A stretch of 64,000 bases of DNA from Nectonema munidae (Eukaryota > Nematomorpha > Nectonematoida > Nectonematidae). Shown in pieces: positions 32,986-45,344 of the stretch (the first letter of the stretch is position 1; each line of letters starts with the position of its first letter). Location: NCBI GenBank assembly GCA_030549495.1, contig JAUIRK010000567.1, positions 962,001 through 1,026,000 on the forward strand, in the 5' to 3' direction. Below the pieces are notes generated by a model. The model was not told where the DNA came from. It ran no database searches and saw only the letters and a program-made list of their open reading frames with translations. The translations under genes and the position numbers were made by a program.

Positions 32986-35900
32986 TTGGGACAAAATTTA
33001 TGATCTTGACATTCAAAACTACAATGACTTTGGAAATGAAGGCGAAACATGGTAAATGTTTTTTTTATCAATAATTGGCAATATTTTTTATAGTTCATTT
33101 GATAAAATTGAAACTTTTCAATCAAGGTTGTAGAGTCAGAGAGTGGAGTCACGTTTTCAGAAGGAGTCGTAATAATTATTGCTACTTCGATTTTAAAAAT
33201 AGTTATATTTATAATTGTTAGATTAAAAAATTCATAGACACTCTCGTGCCTAACTTTGCAGAAACGCAACAAAAATTTTTGTCATTTTAGTCTAATTCTG
33301 TGTTTTTGCATCTCAGAAATAGGCCGAGGAATTCAATATAATTAAAAATGAAGCTTTTTTATTCTACAAATGGCCCCTGTAAAGGAACAAAGCTTAGTTT
33401 TTAAGTAGAAAATTTTTGGAAATTTTTTTTAACCCTCATCCCTACAAGCTGCTACATTTTTTAGTTATAAATATATTAAACATATATTGTGCAAATGTTG
33501 AACTATATTAGAATTTGAAATCATAGGCTGGTACACATTAAAATTGATAGTTTTTAATGCAAGCAACTTTAATTTCATATGTTGCATCAATCAAAAATAG
33601 GAGCAAATATATGTCAAAACCTACAAACTACTACATTTTGTAGTATAGCAGGAAAAAAGCATCTAATCTTTTTTGCGTATGTATAACATCTGTTGTTAGC
33701 ATTTTGATTGACTAAATACTTTCACATTATTAATTTCTTTGTTTTCCTGTTGTCGTATCTTCTTTTTTATTTTACTTTCTCGTTATGTTTTTCTCTCTGT
33801 AGATGAAAAATACAATAGATCTTCTTTTCAACTCGCTTGTGCATTGCTTTCACTAAATGAGGAATCTGATGTTGAAGTCGCGAAACAAGCTTCTGATACT
33901 ACAATAACTGATGATTTTATTGAATATGAGTCAAGTGATGGTGAATCTGCATGTAGTAATAAGAAAAATTTAGATGAAGAAGATGAAGGCGATATTGATG
34001 TTTTTATTGAAAATTCTTCTCAAGATGAAACTGAAAGCTCCGATGAAGATAAAATCTGCGATTCTTCAGAATCAGAAGACAACAAAGAGAGAGCTGATGT
34101 TTATTGCAATGATATAAAATACACAAAAACTCCAATTCCCAATCACTCACTTTCAAGAAATATTTTGAAAGAAAAAGCTAGAGTTTTGTGCAATCCCAAA
34201 GATGAAGTAAAATCATTCTCACTGTTTTATACAGAAGACATGTTTTTACATATTTTATGATTCACCAATAGAAAAGTGAATGATGAAGTTCGAAAATACA
34301 TGATAAAGAATAAAAAAAATATCCTTCATACATGAAAACTTTTACTAGCGAAGAGTTAAAAGCTCGTTACCCTATTCTGATCAAAGCAGGTTCAGATCGT
34401 GATAACATGTCTTCGCTGCAAGACTTATGGTCTTCTAGTGATAGTAGACCCTTTTATAAAACAACAATTGGTTTCCAAAGGTTTCAATTCTTTCTAAGAT
34501 TCGATAACTTTAGAGAAAGAGCTGAAAGGCAGAAGAAAGATAGACTCACCGCTGTGAGAGAAATTTGGGAGAGTTTTCAGAGTAATTTGCTAAAGTTTCT
34601 TATTCCGGAAGAGACATTAACAGTGGATGAGCAGCTTTATGGATATCGCGGTTATTGTCCTGGTAAAACCTTCATACCAAATAAACCACGAAAATATGGT
34701 CTAAAAATTTTTTGGTGTTGTGAGGCTTCTTCAGGTTTTGCTCTTACTGGATTTATTTACTCTGGAAAAAATGAAGACGGAACGATACAATATAACTTGG
34801 CAACAAAAGTTGTAATTAATCTAACAAAGCCTTTGATTAATTCTGGTAGAGACATTGTTACAGATCGCTATTTCACATCACACAATTTAGCAAAGCAATT
34901 ATTAACCTCAAATTTAACACTACTTGGAACTTTAAACAAGTCAAGAAAAGAGGTTCCTGCAATACTGAAAAACACAAAAAACCGAAATATTTATTCAACA
35001 ATAGCTCTTTATGACCACGAAAATAAAATTTTGTGTTCATACTTTCCAAAAAAAAATAAAAATGTACTAATGTTGACCTCGTCATATATGCATGTAGAAA
35101 TATCTGACAGAATAGACAAAAAGCCTTGTCTAATTTTAGACTATAATAAAGGTAAATGTGGAGTTGACTTGATGGATTCTTTGATAGAAGAATTTTCTTC
35201 GAGAAGAAAGACAAATAGATGGCCAATGCTGGTAAACTTTTTCATAGTTGATGTATGTTGGCATAATTCATATATTTTGTTGTCTAAAAATGGATACAAC
35301 AAAACAAGGAAAGCATTTTTAAAATCTTTATCATATAATTTAGCTTTTCCATATGCTTCAAAAAGATTTATGTGTCAAAGTTTATCTACAGGAATAAAAG
35401 AAGCTGGACTCATTGTTGGATACATTCAAGTTGAAAACTCCATAACCAAAAGAAAATCCGTATACTATGCTAAGCCTTGTGACATTTTGTAAAAAGTCAT
35501 GCAGAAGAGTGTGTTCAGTTTGCAGTATAAGTGTTTGTCTTAATCATCGGCTGTAAATTAAAAAAGAATTTTGTGTTTTATGTGGAAATTCAAGATAATA
35601 AAACTTTAAAAGATGTTTTTATATAAAAGATATTTTTTTCAATAAAAAAATTGAAATATTGCATGTATAACATATTAAACATAATAGGTATAAGCTTTTA
35701 ATTTGCTGTGGGCTGAAAAAATAAAAATGTATAAAGTTTTTAATGATGTAAGCCTATACTACAAATTGTAGTAGGTTGTATAAAAATGCATGTGAAGTTT
35801 AGTGTAGGGATGAGGGTTTAAACCAAATACTTTTGAAAAAATAATTTATTATAAATTTAGTTTTTGAATGCTATTATTTTTACGAAAATCTTTCTGAAGA

Positions 35901-38900
35901 CAATGTGAGAAAGACACTAATTATAATTTTTGGGTAATTTAATTTATTTTTACTATAATATTTTGCATGTATGCTGGAGAAAACACTAAAATTTATATAC
36001 TGAAGAATTTTTTGACAAACGAATGAATAAACATATCAATTCATCTCTGGAAGATCAAAATAATTAAAAACACTCAAGAGATCATATTTTTGCCCTCTTC
36101 AGTTATCAATACAGTTTAGCTTCGATGCAAAATAGCGAAAAATTCTAGAAGCAGTGGAGTACCTATTTTTAATGCTACCCGGCGTGAATGCCAATTTCAA
36201 ATAACACTTCAAAGCATCAAAACTTAATAATACTAACTTATTTTGTTTTGATAATATTTTGAAATGAGCATGTTTATTAGAATGAATTTCACAACATTTT
36301 AACCGAATCTTTAGAAACTTATTTGTTTGCGATTTTAGAGATTAGTTAGATGCTTGATAAGATTTATTTTTAATATGTGCTATAGTTACATCACTACACA
36401 GCAAATATTTTATTTGAGCCAGGCAGCCCCTTCGCTAGACTCCATGTACGGGGGAGGCTGATTTTAATGAGCCCGGTTCTATAAGAAAGTGCTTACATTT
36501 ATATATTTCAAAAGAGTTTCAGAGGGGCAAAATGAATCCTAGATGATGGGACAAAACCCCTCTTATTTCAAAGGATTCAACCCATTTTTAAAGATTTTGT
36601 TAGTGGAGATCGACATGCTTCAGTCTTTTGACACGAAAATTCCTTAAAAATAGTTTTGTTTGCTATTTTTATTTTAGTTTAAAAAAAATACAGTTACAAA
36701 AACTTTGTCTTTTTTTTATACAGCTAGTTTATCCTAGTTTTACCATCTTTTTACGCCTCCATAATATATTTTAAACGGTCCCTTTGTTAAACAGAGCTCA
36801 TGGGTACTGTTAGACCAGGATAATCACTCTGGTTCTCTGAATTTTTTAATTACAATTTATGATTCTTATTCTAATTTTTAAATTTCTGATTGTGATTAGA
36901 AAAAATTGTTCAAAATAATTACCCTTTTTATTAGTAAATATTTGGATTCGTAAAATGTTTATTACACGTTTCTTAAGCCATTTACGACCAATGTTCCAAT
37001 TTTGGAACATAAGTAATTTCATCTTCGTCTGCTTTTTTCAATGACTTTGAATATAAATCGTCTACTTTGCTTGTCTTAAATGGGTTAACCTATTTTAAAA
37101 AAGTATATTTGTGTAAATTAAATATCATATTCGATTATTTAGAGCATTTTTCTTGATTACATCGGATAAACATCACTTGTTCAAATCGCTCATCTGACAA
37201 GTTACATCGGTCAGGATGGAATACTTTTTCAGCTATAGAAAAAACACGTTCCTGCTGGTGAGACTGGGCAGCGGGTATTTGTGGATACTTACATGCGAGT
37301 TTAGCTAGCTGTGCAAAGATGCATTGCTTTAGCTTCCATTAGTTTAGTGGATCATCATCCGTGTTGATGCATGATTCTCCGAAATATCGAGTTACTTTAC
37401 AACAATGGAAGGCATCGACTTCTCGCTGCAGGAATGTAAAAATTCTCCCTTTACATGCGGCGGATTCTCATCTAATTGTGTTGCCTCGATAGGGAGGATA
37501 CTGTGGAGCTCAGTTCTTAGTTTTTGACGAATCTCTGCTCGTTCTCCTGAACTACACCAGCGAGGGTCTAGCTTAGCAGCAAAGTGGAAGTACACAAGAT
37601 ATGTAGCCGGCGTTTTCACTTGTTTGAGTGTTGGGTGTGTGAATTTTGTTGATAGTTTCTTCATTGCTGCCTCTAAACCGCAAACAACACACATCACAAA
37701 TACTTGTGCAACACAATATCCTATTGTCAGTTGAGTAGCTTTCTCAAAAGATGTTGATATTTTTTCTGAGTCTTTCAGCATCGATATCTCATGTGCTGTC
37801 GGTTTGTTTATACTGACTTTCAATTTTTGAGAAGGCGAAGTCCTCCACCCAAATTACTTAAAATTCTTACTTTTACTCACATGGATAATGAAATGTGTTA
37901 TTCTCTAGATCCGGTTTTGATCTTGATTTTAGAATTTTTAAAAAAGGATTATGATTCTGATTATAATCATAATGGGCCTTAACCCTATGTTAGGCATATC
38001 AAATCTAATCGTGTTATGCGATATCTCTTAGACTTACTTGCTTTATATTTCTTTGGTTAGGCACCTCAGCTGCTCTTTGGCCTTCTGATTTTATCCTCGC
38101 ATTAACATGATTTCCTTGTTACATTTCCTTGAATTATTTTACTCTTTACAAATTGAAAATTGCACAAGTACTGAATTTTATAAATGAAATACAATTAATC
38201 TCTTCTCCATGCTTCCAAGGTTTATTCATTCATGCATGCATTTATCACATCTAACTACTTTGAATCAGGGAAAACACCCACATGTTGCCATGAAAATGAA
38301 CCAACCAATTTTGATGGAGATTGTTGACTTGTAAAATCATTTTCCATATTAAAGGTAGCTTGCTTTTTATTTTATATTAGTTTTTTGATAAAATGACTGC
38401 ACTTAAATTTCTAATTTATCTATCTGAGTGACATGGTATCAGATGGCATCACATTAGTCTGTGAAACTATCTTGATCTCTAAATTTTTCAAAAAAAAATC
38501 AGTAGTTAACCTTACCAGATAGAGTTTGGCTAAAGATAAAATCATGTCGAAATATTAGCAGAAAAGTCATAAGTTGGCTAATCTCTTTTTAATCCTTGAA
38601 TGTGTATAATATTTACGTACCTTGCTCTAAATATTCTTATCGCATATCTATTATATTTGATACATTATTAAGAAATGAACTCTTTAAAACACTGCAAGCC
38701 GTTAAAATATTTAAAAGAGCACTTTGGGGTACAAAATTCGGTTCATTTAACAAATAAAATTTGCTGCATAAAAATGATTTACCCACTGGCTTGAGAAATG
38801 TGTTTGCTTTTAATTTGTGATAAAAATATCCTTGATGAAAAAAATAAAATCTCAAAATCACGCTATGACTTGAAAAGTATAATAATCCAAAACATATGGG

Positions 38901-41900
38901 TCGTTGCTTCATGCAGATGATTTTGTTTTAGTTAATATTTGTCTCGAAAAAAATAAGGAGAAAGCTAAGACAATGGAAATGTTCAATCGAAATTATTATT
39001 AAAGATGTTTTGGCCCATTTTCTCTTTGCACAGAAGAGTTACTTGCTTAAAACGGATTCGCAAAAGATGATCTTACATTCTGAAAGGTAGCTTTTCCTTT
39101 GATAAAACTTTCTTCTTCTAGGTACAATGGTTGCATAGAACATTTTTAATGTAGTGAATTACTATACCAATACTGTCATTATCATAATTCTTATGTAAAA
39201 AAGGACAAAAAAGTCAATTTGAATATTTTTGGCCTTTTAATTTGAATCTTTTGAATGGGTAATTTTAGAATCAGGAGTGTGACTAAGACGTTTTAAAGTT
39301 TTTTACTTGTTTATTTTCCTTCATTATTTAAAAAAAAACTATACTCAATTATTTTTCAAAGGGTATTTTTTTATAATTAAAAAAAATAAAGCAAATTGCC
39401 AAAAAACGAACATTTTTTTGTTTTGGTTTTAAGCTCTAGTTTGGGGTCTAATATGGAGTAAAGAACAAGAATTAGGAAATATCATGAAGTTAGTCCTTCG
39501 TGGTTATGGGTAAGTCCGTTGATTCGCCCTAGCCCATTTGGGTGCACTAATTTTTCCTCTTTAAAAGATTTTACTTTCATAGTTAGATATATCATAGCAA
39601 AAAAACGTTAAAATTTATATTTTTGATTGTGTTTATTTCAATGTGTTAATCTATTGAGTGAAACGTATATTACAAAATTGCGCGCGACAAAAAAAATTTG
39701 CGAATTGAGACATATACACAAATTGGCGAATTCAGATGCTTGAAAATTTCTGCAATGTTTTCTTTATTAAATCTAGGAAAAATATACCATCTTTCTTTTT
39801 CACACCACTTTTAAAGCGGTTATGCTGACATAGTAACTGTTTTCGATCAATGTTTTCCATGATGTATTTCATTGACTGCGTCGCTTATTGTGTTTCATGC
39901 CAGATTATGTAAACTTTCTAAATTAGATTTTTAAATGGTATGCAGATGAAGTTACTTTACAGTTGTATTCTGGCGAATTTTTAGATAATGACAATGTTGA
40001 TTTAAGACGCTATATTGTAATTTTTATTTGCATAAAAATATTTTGATTCAAGGTTGAAAAGACACACGTATTAAAGTTCTTTAGAAAAAAAAAGGTGATT
40101 AGATTAATGATTTTCTAAACCTATCGTAGAATCTAAGTTTTGTTGTATATTTTTCTTTTGAAATAATCATATCAAAAAGATGCTTGAGAAAGTTATTACT
40201 TTTTAGAATTAAACAAAAAGGGATTAATAAGGATCGTGTAATAGAGCTCAAGATAAGAGTGGGCTGGTAACGGTCGACTTCAGAGATTTTTTGGCAAAAG
40301 AGCCGAAAAGAGATTTATATCTCATAAAAACGCTATCTGTTGCGGTGGTCTTTTTGAAAAATGATTTCAGGTATAGCTTGGCCTGGACCTGATGGTGGTC
40401 TCTATAATATGCACTAAATGAATAAAGAACAAAAACTGTGACGAGACTCAAGAGACAGTTCCATGACCCGCAAGCGGACCTTAAAGCACTCGTTGTGCAA
40501 CCCTCTATGTAATGTATATCTTTTAGTTGTCAGGGATAAAACCTTTTTGAGTATGATTGATTTTACAACTTTATTTTCCGCTCTTTCGTTTTACAGTCAG
40601 CATTTACTCTTCAAAAATTATTCAGATTTGGCACCTTCTGTTTTTTACTGAATAAGTATATTTTATGCAATCGTAGTCTTTAAATTTTTTTAAGTTCAAA
40701 TAATTCGTTTAAAATATGAATCAGATATTCAAAGATGATTATTGCTTCAACTAAAATTTATAAAAAAAATCAAACTAACTATTTAAATAATGAACAATTC
40801 ATTTCGACCCCCTCTATATATTCGATTTGTGTAATTTAGTTACTTCTATAACAACCTGTTTTATGATTGTTTTTGCTATGTTTTATTTTCAATAAAAAAA
40901 TTTTAATCAGTTTTACTTAGATATTCATTTTTTTGCAATTTTTAGACTTTTTTCTTTGATATTTTTCTTTTAAATAGACTGTACGTCTATTAACATTTAA
41001 CATGCATATCTTGACTAATGAGTGTGATTGGGTAAACCTATTATTATTATTAGTTGCTACTAATTTATATACTCGTTAGTCGTTACCTATTGAAAAATAC
41101 GTTTAAATTCATCTGGTATGGAAGACTTTCAAATTGATTTATTCATATTTTAAGTTGAATGCTTTTTTTAAGCTTACTTAAACAACGACATATTCTGATG
41201 AGGATTACCTTGTGTTCAAAATCCTGATGCATTTCTCAAAACTCATCATCTTTAAAATTCTAGGTTTGGCAGAGAAACAACGCGGAAAATTGCTTCCTGG
41301 ATTTTGAAACATCTTTCCTTAAGAAGCGGGGTGTGCGATCTTGGCTGTGGAAATGGGGACCTTCTTTTTACGTTGGTGATTTGAAAAAGATAATGATAAC
41401 TCTCAAGTGCTTGCATTTATTTCGCGCTTTAGGCAGATCTTGGTTTCTTCGATCTTAAAGGAATCGATTTTAGTGCTACCTCGATCAAGCTTTGTCAACA
41501 AATTTCGCAAACGAAAAACTGCTCAACGAGTATAAAATTTGAGGTATGTGTGAACTTTTTCTCATAGCATCATCGACTTTGCATACGATTTTATTAGGTT
41601 GCGGATATTCTAAACTTAGACGAAAAATTCGGCTCTTCTGATTTGTTGATAGATAAAGGCACATTTGATGCTGTAAGTCTTCAGCCCGATTGTGAAATTT
41701 TAGAAATTGCGCGTAAATACAGAAAGAGCATCACTCCTCTCTTGAGGAAAGATGGTAAATTTTTACTTGCTTCATGTAATTGGTCAAAACAAGAGTTGAT
41801 TGAGTTCTTCGATTTAGGTAAATTTATACTTTTCATAATTTTTTTATTTATAAGTTCTATTTTTTTTTAGAATCTCTTGAGTTTTACACCGAAATTCCAA

Positions 41901-41968
41901 CGAACTCTTTCACGTTTGGCGGCAAAAAAGGAAATACAACTACAATTCTTATTTTTTCAAAGAAATAA
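32986..41968 (+). CDS. EEF1AKMT2: eEF1A lysine methyltransferase 2 (METTL10/Efm4 family), five exons visible, 5' end missing
   Basis: Exons: 32986-33051, 41264-41375, 41433-41543, 41598-41817, 41871-41968. The first reads WDKIYDLDIQ...GNEGETW; its last codon TG|G is completed by the exon at 41264, giving W-FGRETTRKIASW. This is the family's N-terminal signature (W-D...Y-x-x-E/D-L...G-D/N-x-GE-x-WFG). Then follow SAM-binding motif I (VCDLGCGNGDLL), GIDFSATSI, the acidic VADILNLD, post-II DKGTFDAVSLQPD and LLASCNWSKQEL, and the C-terminal FGGKKGN. All joins keep phase; introns 2-4 are 57, 54 and 53 bp with GT...AG. In yeast and human the family methylates a lysine of elongation factor eEF1A in the cytosol. 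No stop or frameshift is seen, so the gene is probably live. The preceding exon (expected ...LGTKEH) was not found, and the first visible intron, 33052-41263, is 8212 bp. Confidence 0.85.
33433..35817 (+). mobile_element. piggyBac DNA transposon, near full length
   Basis: The left end is TTAA|CCCTCATCCCTACA (TTAA at 33429-33432). The right end is the inverse, TGTAGGGATGAGGG, with TTAA at 35818-35821 after one extra base. Inside both ends lies a second inverted pair (ACCTACAAACTACTACA at about 33621 and TGTAGTAGGTTGT at about 35768). Length is about 2.38 kb, normal for the family. It is inserted in the methyltransferase intron in the gene's orientation. Confidence 0.9.
33801..35556 (+). pseudogene. 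piggyBac transposase, lightly broken
   Basis: The N-terminal part (33801-34257) is acidic and Ser-rich, as usual (ESSDGESA, EDEGDID, SSDEDKICDSSESED), and ends SLFYTEDMF. The catalytic part (34332-35492) is one open frame of 386 codons with DDE_Tnp_1_7 features: D1 in LTVDEQLYGYRG (Asp 34626), D2 in DIVTDRYFTS (34863) and D3 in GKCGVDLMD (35166), plus RRKTNRWPM. After its stop, another frame gives KKSCRRVCSVCS...CLNH, the remains of the C-terminal Cys-rich domain. So one stop and frame change near 34258-34340 and one near 35485 break an otherwise good protein. A polypyrimidine tract and AG precede 33802, so a 5' intron is possible. Confidence 0.85.
36800..37985 (-). mobile_element. hAT transposon remnant, approximate limits
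   Basis: Outside the transposase pieces, GATTCTTATTCTAA / TCTGATTGTGATTAG (about 36860-36900) and GATTATGATTCTGATTATAA (about 37946-37965) are short TCTGATT-type repeats at both sides that look like subterminal repeats. No clean terminal repeat or target duplication could be found, so limits are estimates. Confidence 0.4.
37139..37823 (-). pseudogene. hAT transposase C-terminal part (ZBED-like), broken
   Basis: The minus-strand frame 37823-37392 (143 codons) includes YLVYFHFAAKLDPRWCSSGE and LRTELHSILPIEA, typical of the middle of hAT transposases. After a stop, another frame (about 37330-37139) reads DDDPLN-stop-WKLKQC...LAKLACKYPQIPA, QERVFSIAEKVF and LSDERFEQVMFI, the full hAT dimerisation signature (DDPL-x-WWK, IPA-x-S-x-x-ERVFS). 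The family is close to the ZBED/DREF type. Catalytic N-terminal parts are absent. It lies inside the methyltransferase intron, opposite to the gene. Confidence 0.8.
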
Positions 41969-41969
41969 A
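41964..41969 (+). terminator. Polyadenylation signal overlapping the methyltransferase stop codon
   Basis: AATAAA overlaps the TAA stop (41966-41968), implying a 3' UTR of only about 10-30 nt. Confidence 0.6.
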
Positions 41970-42267
41970 ACTCTTTTATTATTATTTGTTTTATTGAGAA
42001 TTGTTTAAAAATAAGGAAAGGTTGGTATCGTACTGTGACGTAACAAATCTAAACAATGTCCATGTTTTGAACTGATTCAAGATTTCTTAACAATAAAACT
42101 GTCATTCCAAAACGTTTTTAGCTTATTCATTTCTCAAAACGTTCAAAGTTGTTCATGCTATTAAAATTCGTGGTTGTTCTGATGAATGTTGTAATAAAAA
42201 ATTTACTGAAAAAGATTTTAGCTTAACTTACTCTAATAATTTTCTTTACAAATCACCTTTCGATGAA

Positions 42268-42415
42268 TGGAGGCGTGAGTAATGTTGGTTGGGTACTGGG
42301 TTTCGATAACTCAAGGTTTTGGGTTCGATTCCGCATCAAGACTACTTTCTCATAGTTCGATACAAGCGGCGCAATTGTGCCTTCTCGATGAAAACACTCC
42401 ACGGTACCTTTACCT
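42268..42415 (+). mobile_element. tRNA-derived SINE, copy 6, with target duplication
   Basis: Well conserved body with GGTTTCGATAACTCAAGG, B box GGTTCGATTCCGC and tail ACCTTTACC. TTTCGATGAA at 42258-42267 and 42416-42425 is a 10-bp target duplication. It sits 300 bp after the methyltransferase gene. The following sequence has minisatellite-like AAAAGTCATTCTACAAAAAG. Confidence 0.85.
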
Positions 42416-42429
42416 TTTCGATGAAAAGT

Positions 42430-43940
42430 CATTCTACAAAAAGTGTTCTGAACTATTGTTCATCCAATCAGAAGTCCATCGATCAAAGGTCCTATCAAGG
42501 TTAGAGTCTTTCAAATGCTTCAATGCGTTTAAAAAGATATGCATTTAAATCTGACACTTCACAAGATTCCATGAATAGGAAACACATGGGTGAAATGTGT
42601 TTAACGAGGACGTTATATTCTTGCAACAAATTGCTTTCACTTAAGAAAAGGGTTAATGGTAAAAATTTTGAACATTCTTAACCCTAAATTTGACACTAGA
42701 CACAGAACCGGTCTTAGGCAGATTCAACGAATTCATCTGCATTGGACCTAGTTTTGAGAAATTTAACGGAAACTTTACTTAAAGCAGATGATTTTTATTC
42801 CTTGCTACATGGTCTCAAAGGACTCTTCGTCAACGTACAATTGTTCTAATGGACGTTTCTTCGAATAAATAACATCTTGATTTATGAACAAATCAACGCT
42901 TTAAGTTACAAAACTTATAAAACTGTGGCACAATGTCAAATAAGGCTAATTTTCTTCTTTATGTGTTTGTTACTCAATTTACAAAGCATAGGCTAAGGGT
43001 TACATGACCAGATATCCAACGAAAACATTATCGCCAACTTGCAGGGTGTGATGAATCAATCTACTGGCAAAAAAAAGAATTTATGGAAGAGTCAATCACT
43101 TTTTTAACTTGACTTTGATCTTAACGAACCAATTAACTGACTAACTAACATTTATAAAGCATTACACAGTAGTGTATATAAACATCCCAAATTAATTTAA
43201 ACTCTTGAGCAATGTAGTGTTATTTATATTTACTAATCTAGTTATTTGGCCAATTTTCCATCGACGAAAAGTCAATTTGACCAAACATCCTTCTACAAAA
43301 AGTTCGATCACGTAAGGGATCATGGATAAATGAAGTCCCTCAAATTTTTAATTTTTGCAATCCCTCCTCTGTCGTGATTTTTACACCTATTGCTCTATTT
43401 TTTAATGGAGAGGATCTAGATTCTAGAATTAATTTACCCCCCTCCCCCCCCCCCCCCTAGAAGGGCAAGTCATAATATGTATTAACCCTAATTGTGATAG
43501 ACGGCATTGTCAAAAGCAAGCCAAATTTTCAATTAGCGTCAAAAGAAAGGTGCTGTTTTATCACAGTTAAAAATGTTTTTTATAATGAATTTTCAATCGT
43601 CCACAGTCCTAATTGATGATATTTTTTATCACCTATTGTATATCTTTCTTCAGCAGATCTGGACTTCCAGGAGCACAACGATCCTTTAGAATCATTTTCG
43701 CCCAAATTTCGGTGCTTTTGTTTGGATAATTAGCAAATAAATTTTAATCTTTTTTGCTGGATCAGTTTGAAAGCATCCAAATAAAAGGATATTTACATTT
43801 TCAAATTAGCATGTAGTTTCAAAGTGCTTTTTTGAGTTGAAATTTTTTGAAAACAAATCAAGTTAAAACTTACTTTTTATAAATATCTGAAATGATACTT
43901 GTTGAAATTTCATATTTTTGTATTAAAATTTTTGGTGCAG
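42430..43940. other. Gene-free stretch
   Basis: Holds minisatellite units related to 1700-1850 at 43250-43310 (GACCAAACATCCTTCTACAA) and a 14-base C run at 43444-43457. No exon is supported. Confidence 0.4.
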
Positions 43941-44096
43941 GCCTTTAACGCTGAGTTCCAAATGAAAGAGTTATTTTTTCTAAAAAAAATTAGTAAATAT
44001 GACTCGAGGCTATATAGAATCACGATTGGAGATCAAGGTGGAGAGGCCACTTTGTCTTCAGTAGCAGCCATTTTTGCTTATTTTAATGATATTTAA
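43941..44096 (+). CDS. Possible terminal exon, unknown protein
   Basis: After an acceptor-like TTTTTGGTGCAG the frame reads AFNAEFQMKELFFLKKISKY, then RLYRITIGDQGGEATLSSVA and a stop at 44094-44096. Its composition is more even than the surroundings, but no family is recognised and no partner exon is known. It may be chance or the edge of an unseen gene. Confidence 0.25.
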   Translation, partial: AFNAEFQMKELFFLKKISKYDSRLYRITIGDQGGEATLSSVAAIFAYFNDI

Positions 44097-45340
44097 TATG
44101 TGTTTTAACTCAATAATGCGATTAATTACTTCAGGTGTATGTAAATTCATACGAGAGGTTTAGAAGATATTGAGGAAAAAAAATTCCTGAGAAACTTTTG
44201 AAAAAAAATATAAGTTCTACTTACCTATATGAATTTTGAAAAAAAAAATTCAGATTTCTCACCTTAAATATCATAATTTAAAGACTAATTTTAATACTTA
44301 ACTTAAAAAAATCAAGAAAATAACTTGTAAGCGCTCGAAATTTTATTGACGGGAGAATTTAACGCCTTCTAATTTGAATGATTTTTTTACAAAACGTAAT
44401 GTTGGAAAAAAGGAGAAATTTGTTTTCTATGTTTAAGTTTGATCTTTATTAACTCTTCAACGAAAAATTTTTTGTTAGATGAGATGTAAAATTGCACGGA
44501 CAAAAAGTATAGAGTCCATATTGTGCAAGAGAACTCATTCCTTTTATATGCATTTAAGATCAAAATCTGGCTGAAATTCAAACTTACTTCTTAAATTTAT
44601 CTCAGAACACACTACCAAAAGAGATGTTGAATAATTATTTATATCTTTCGCTATCCTTCTGTAAAAGTCGGAACTTGAGGTTTTCATTATAACAAAAATT
44701 TTTAGTTCTTTGAAATTGGTTATAAATAAAGTGTACTGTACTGGCTTCTTTACTTATGCCCTTAGAAAGCTTAGAATTGCCGATAAAATCTGACTGATTC
44801 TCAATGGTCTTGAATTTGAATCCCACCTTTCCAACTTCACAATTAATAGTTCGGTGTAAACAGTGCATTTTCGATTGAAATAAATTTCTCCTTCAACATG
44901 TCGTTATGAACGTTGTACAAAAATTCTATTTTTCCTGATTCTCACAGGTATTTTCCAATTTCGGCACGATTAAACACAACAATTCTTACCATCTTTTTTT
45001 TTCTATCGTAGTGATTTTAATAAAAAATATTTGAATGATTGATTAACCAAATTTATGACTTTTCTATTTATAAATTATTTAAACATCATCATTTTGAAAG
45101 TAGGTTATCTCATTCTATACAGTTATTCTATGCTCGTTCTATTGAAAAATTGACCAAATGTCCTAAAACTATTTCTCATCGAATCGTAATCATCAAAATT
45201 TCTCTCTGCCGTTTTTTCTCATTAATTGTACACCTTTGTTATGCAATAAAAAAATTAATTAATGCATAAAAAAGTAATCAATAATAAATAATAATTAATT
45301 AATCAATGTTCCCCGTATAGATAAAGAATAATTTTCCATA
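44097..45340. other. Gene-free AT-rich stretch
   Basis: Small frames on both strands without domains. Nothing supported. Confidence 0.4.
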
Positions 45341-45344
45341 GCTG

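Larger units (their letters stand above)
33052..41263 (+). other. 8.2-kb transposon-laden intron of the methyltransferase gene
   Basis: Donor TG|GTAAATG and acceptor AAATTCTAG|GTTTGG. It contains the piggyBac at 33433-35817, the hAT remnant at about 36800-37985 and otherwise AT-rich DNA. 37990-41263 holds nothing I can name. It is about 150 times longer than the gene's other introns. Confidence 0.8.

Noticed and set aside
34873-35226. 117-codon minus-strand frame
   Set aside because: Shadow of the piggyBac catalytic frame.
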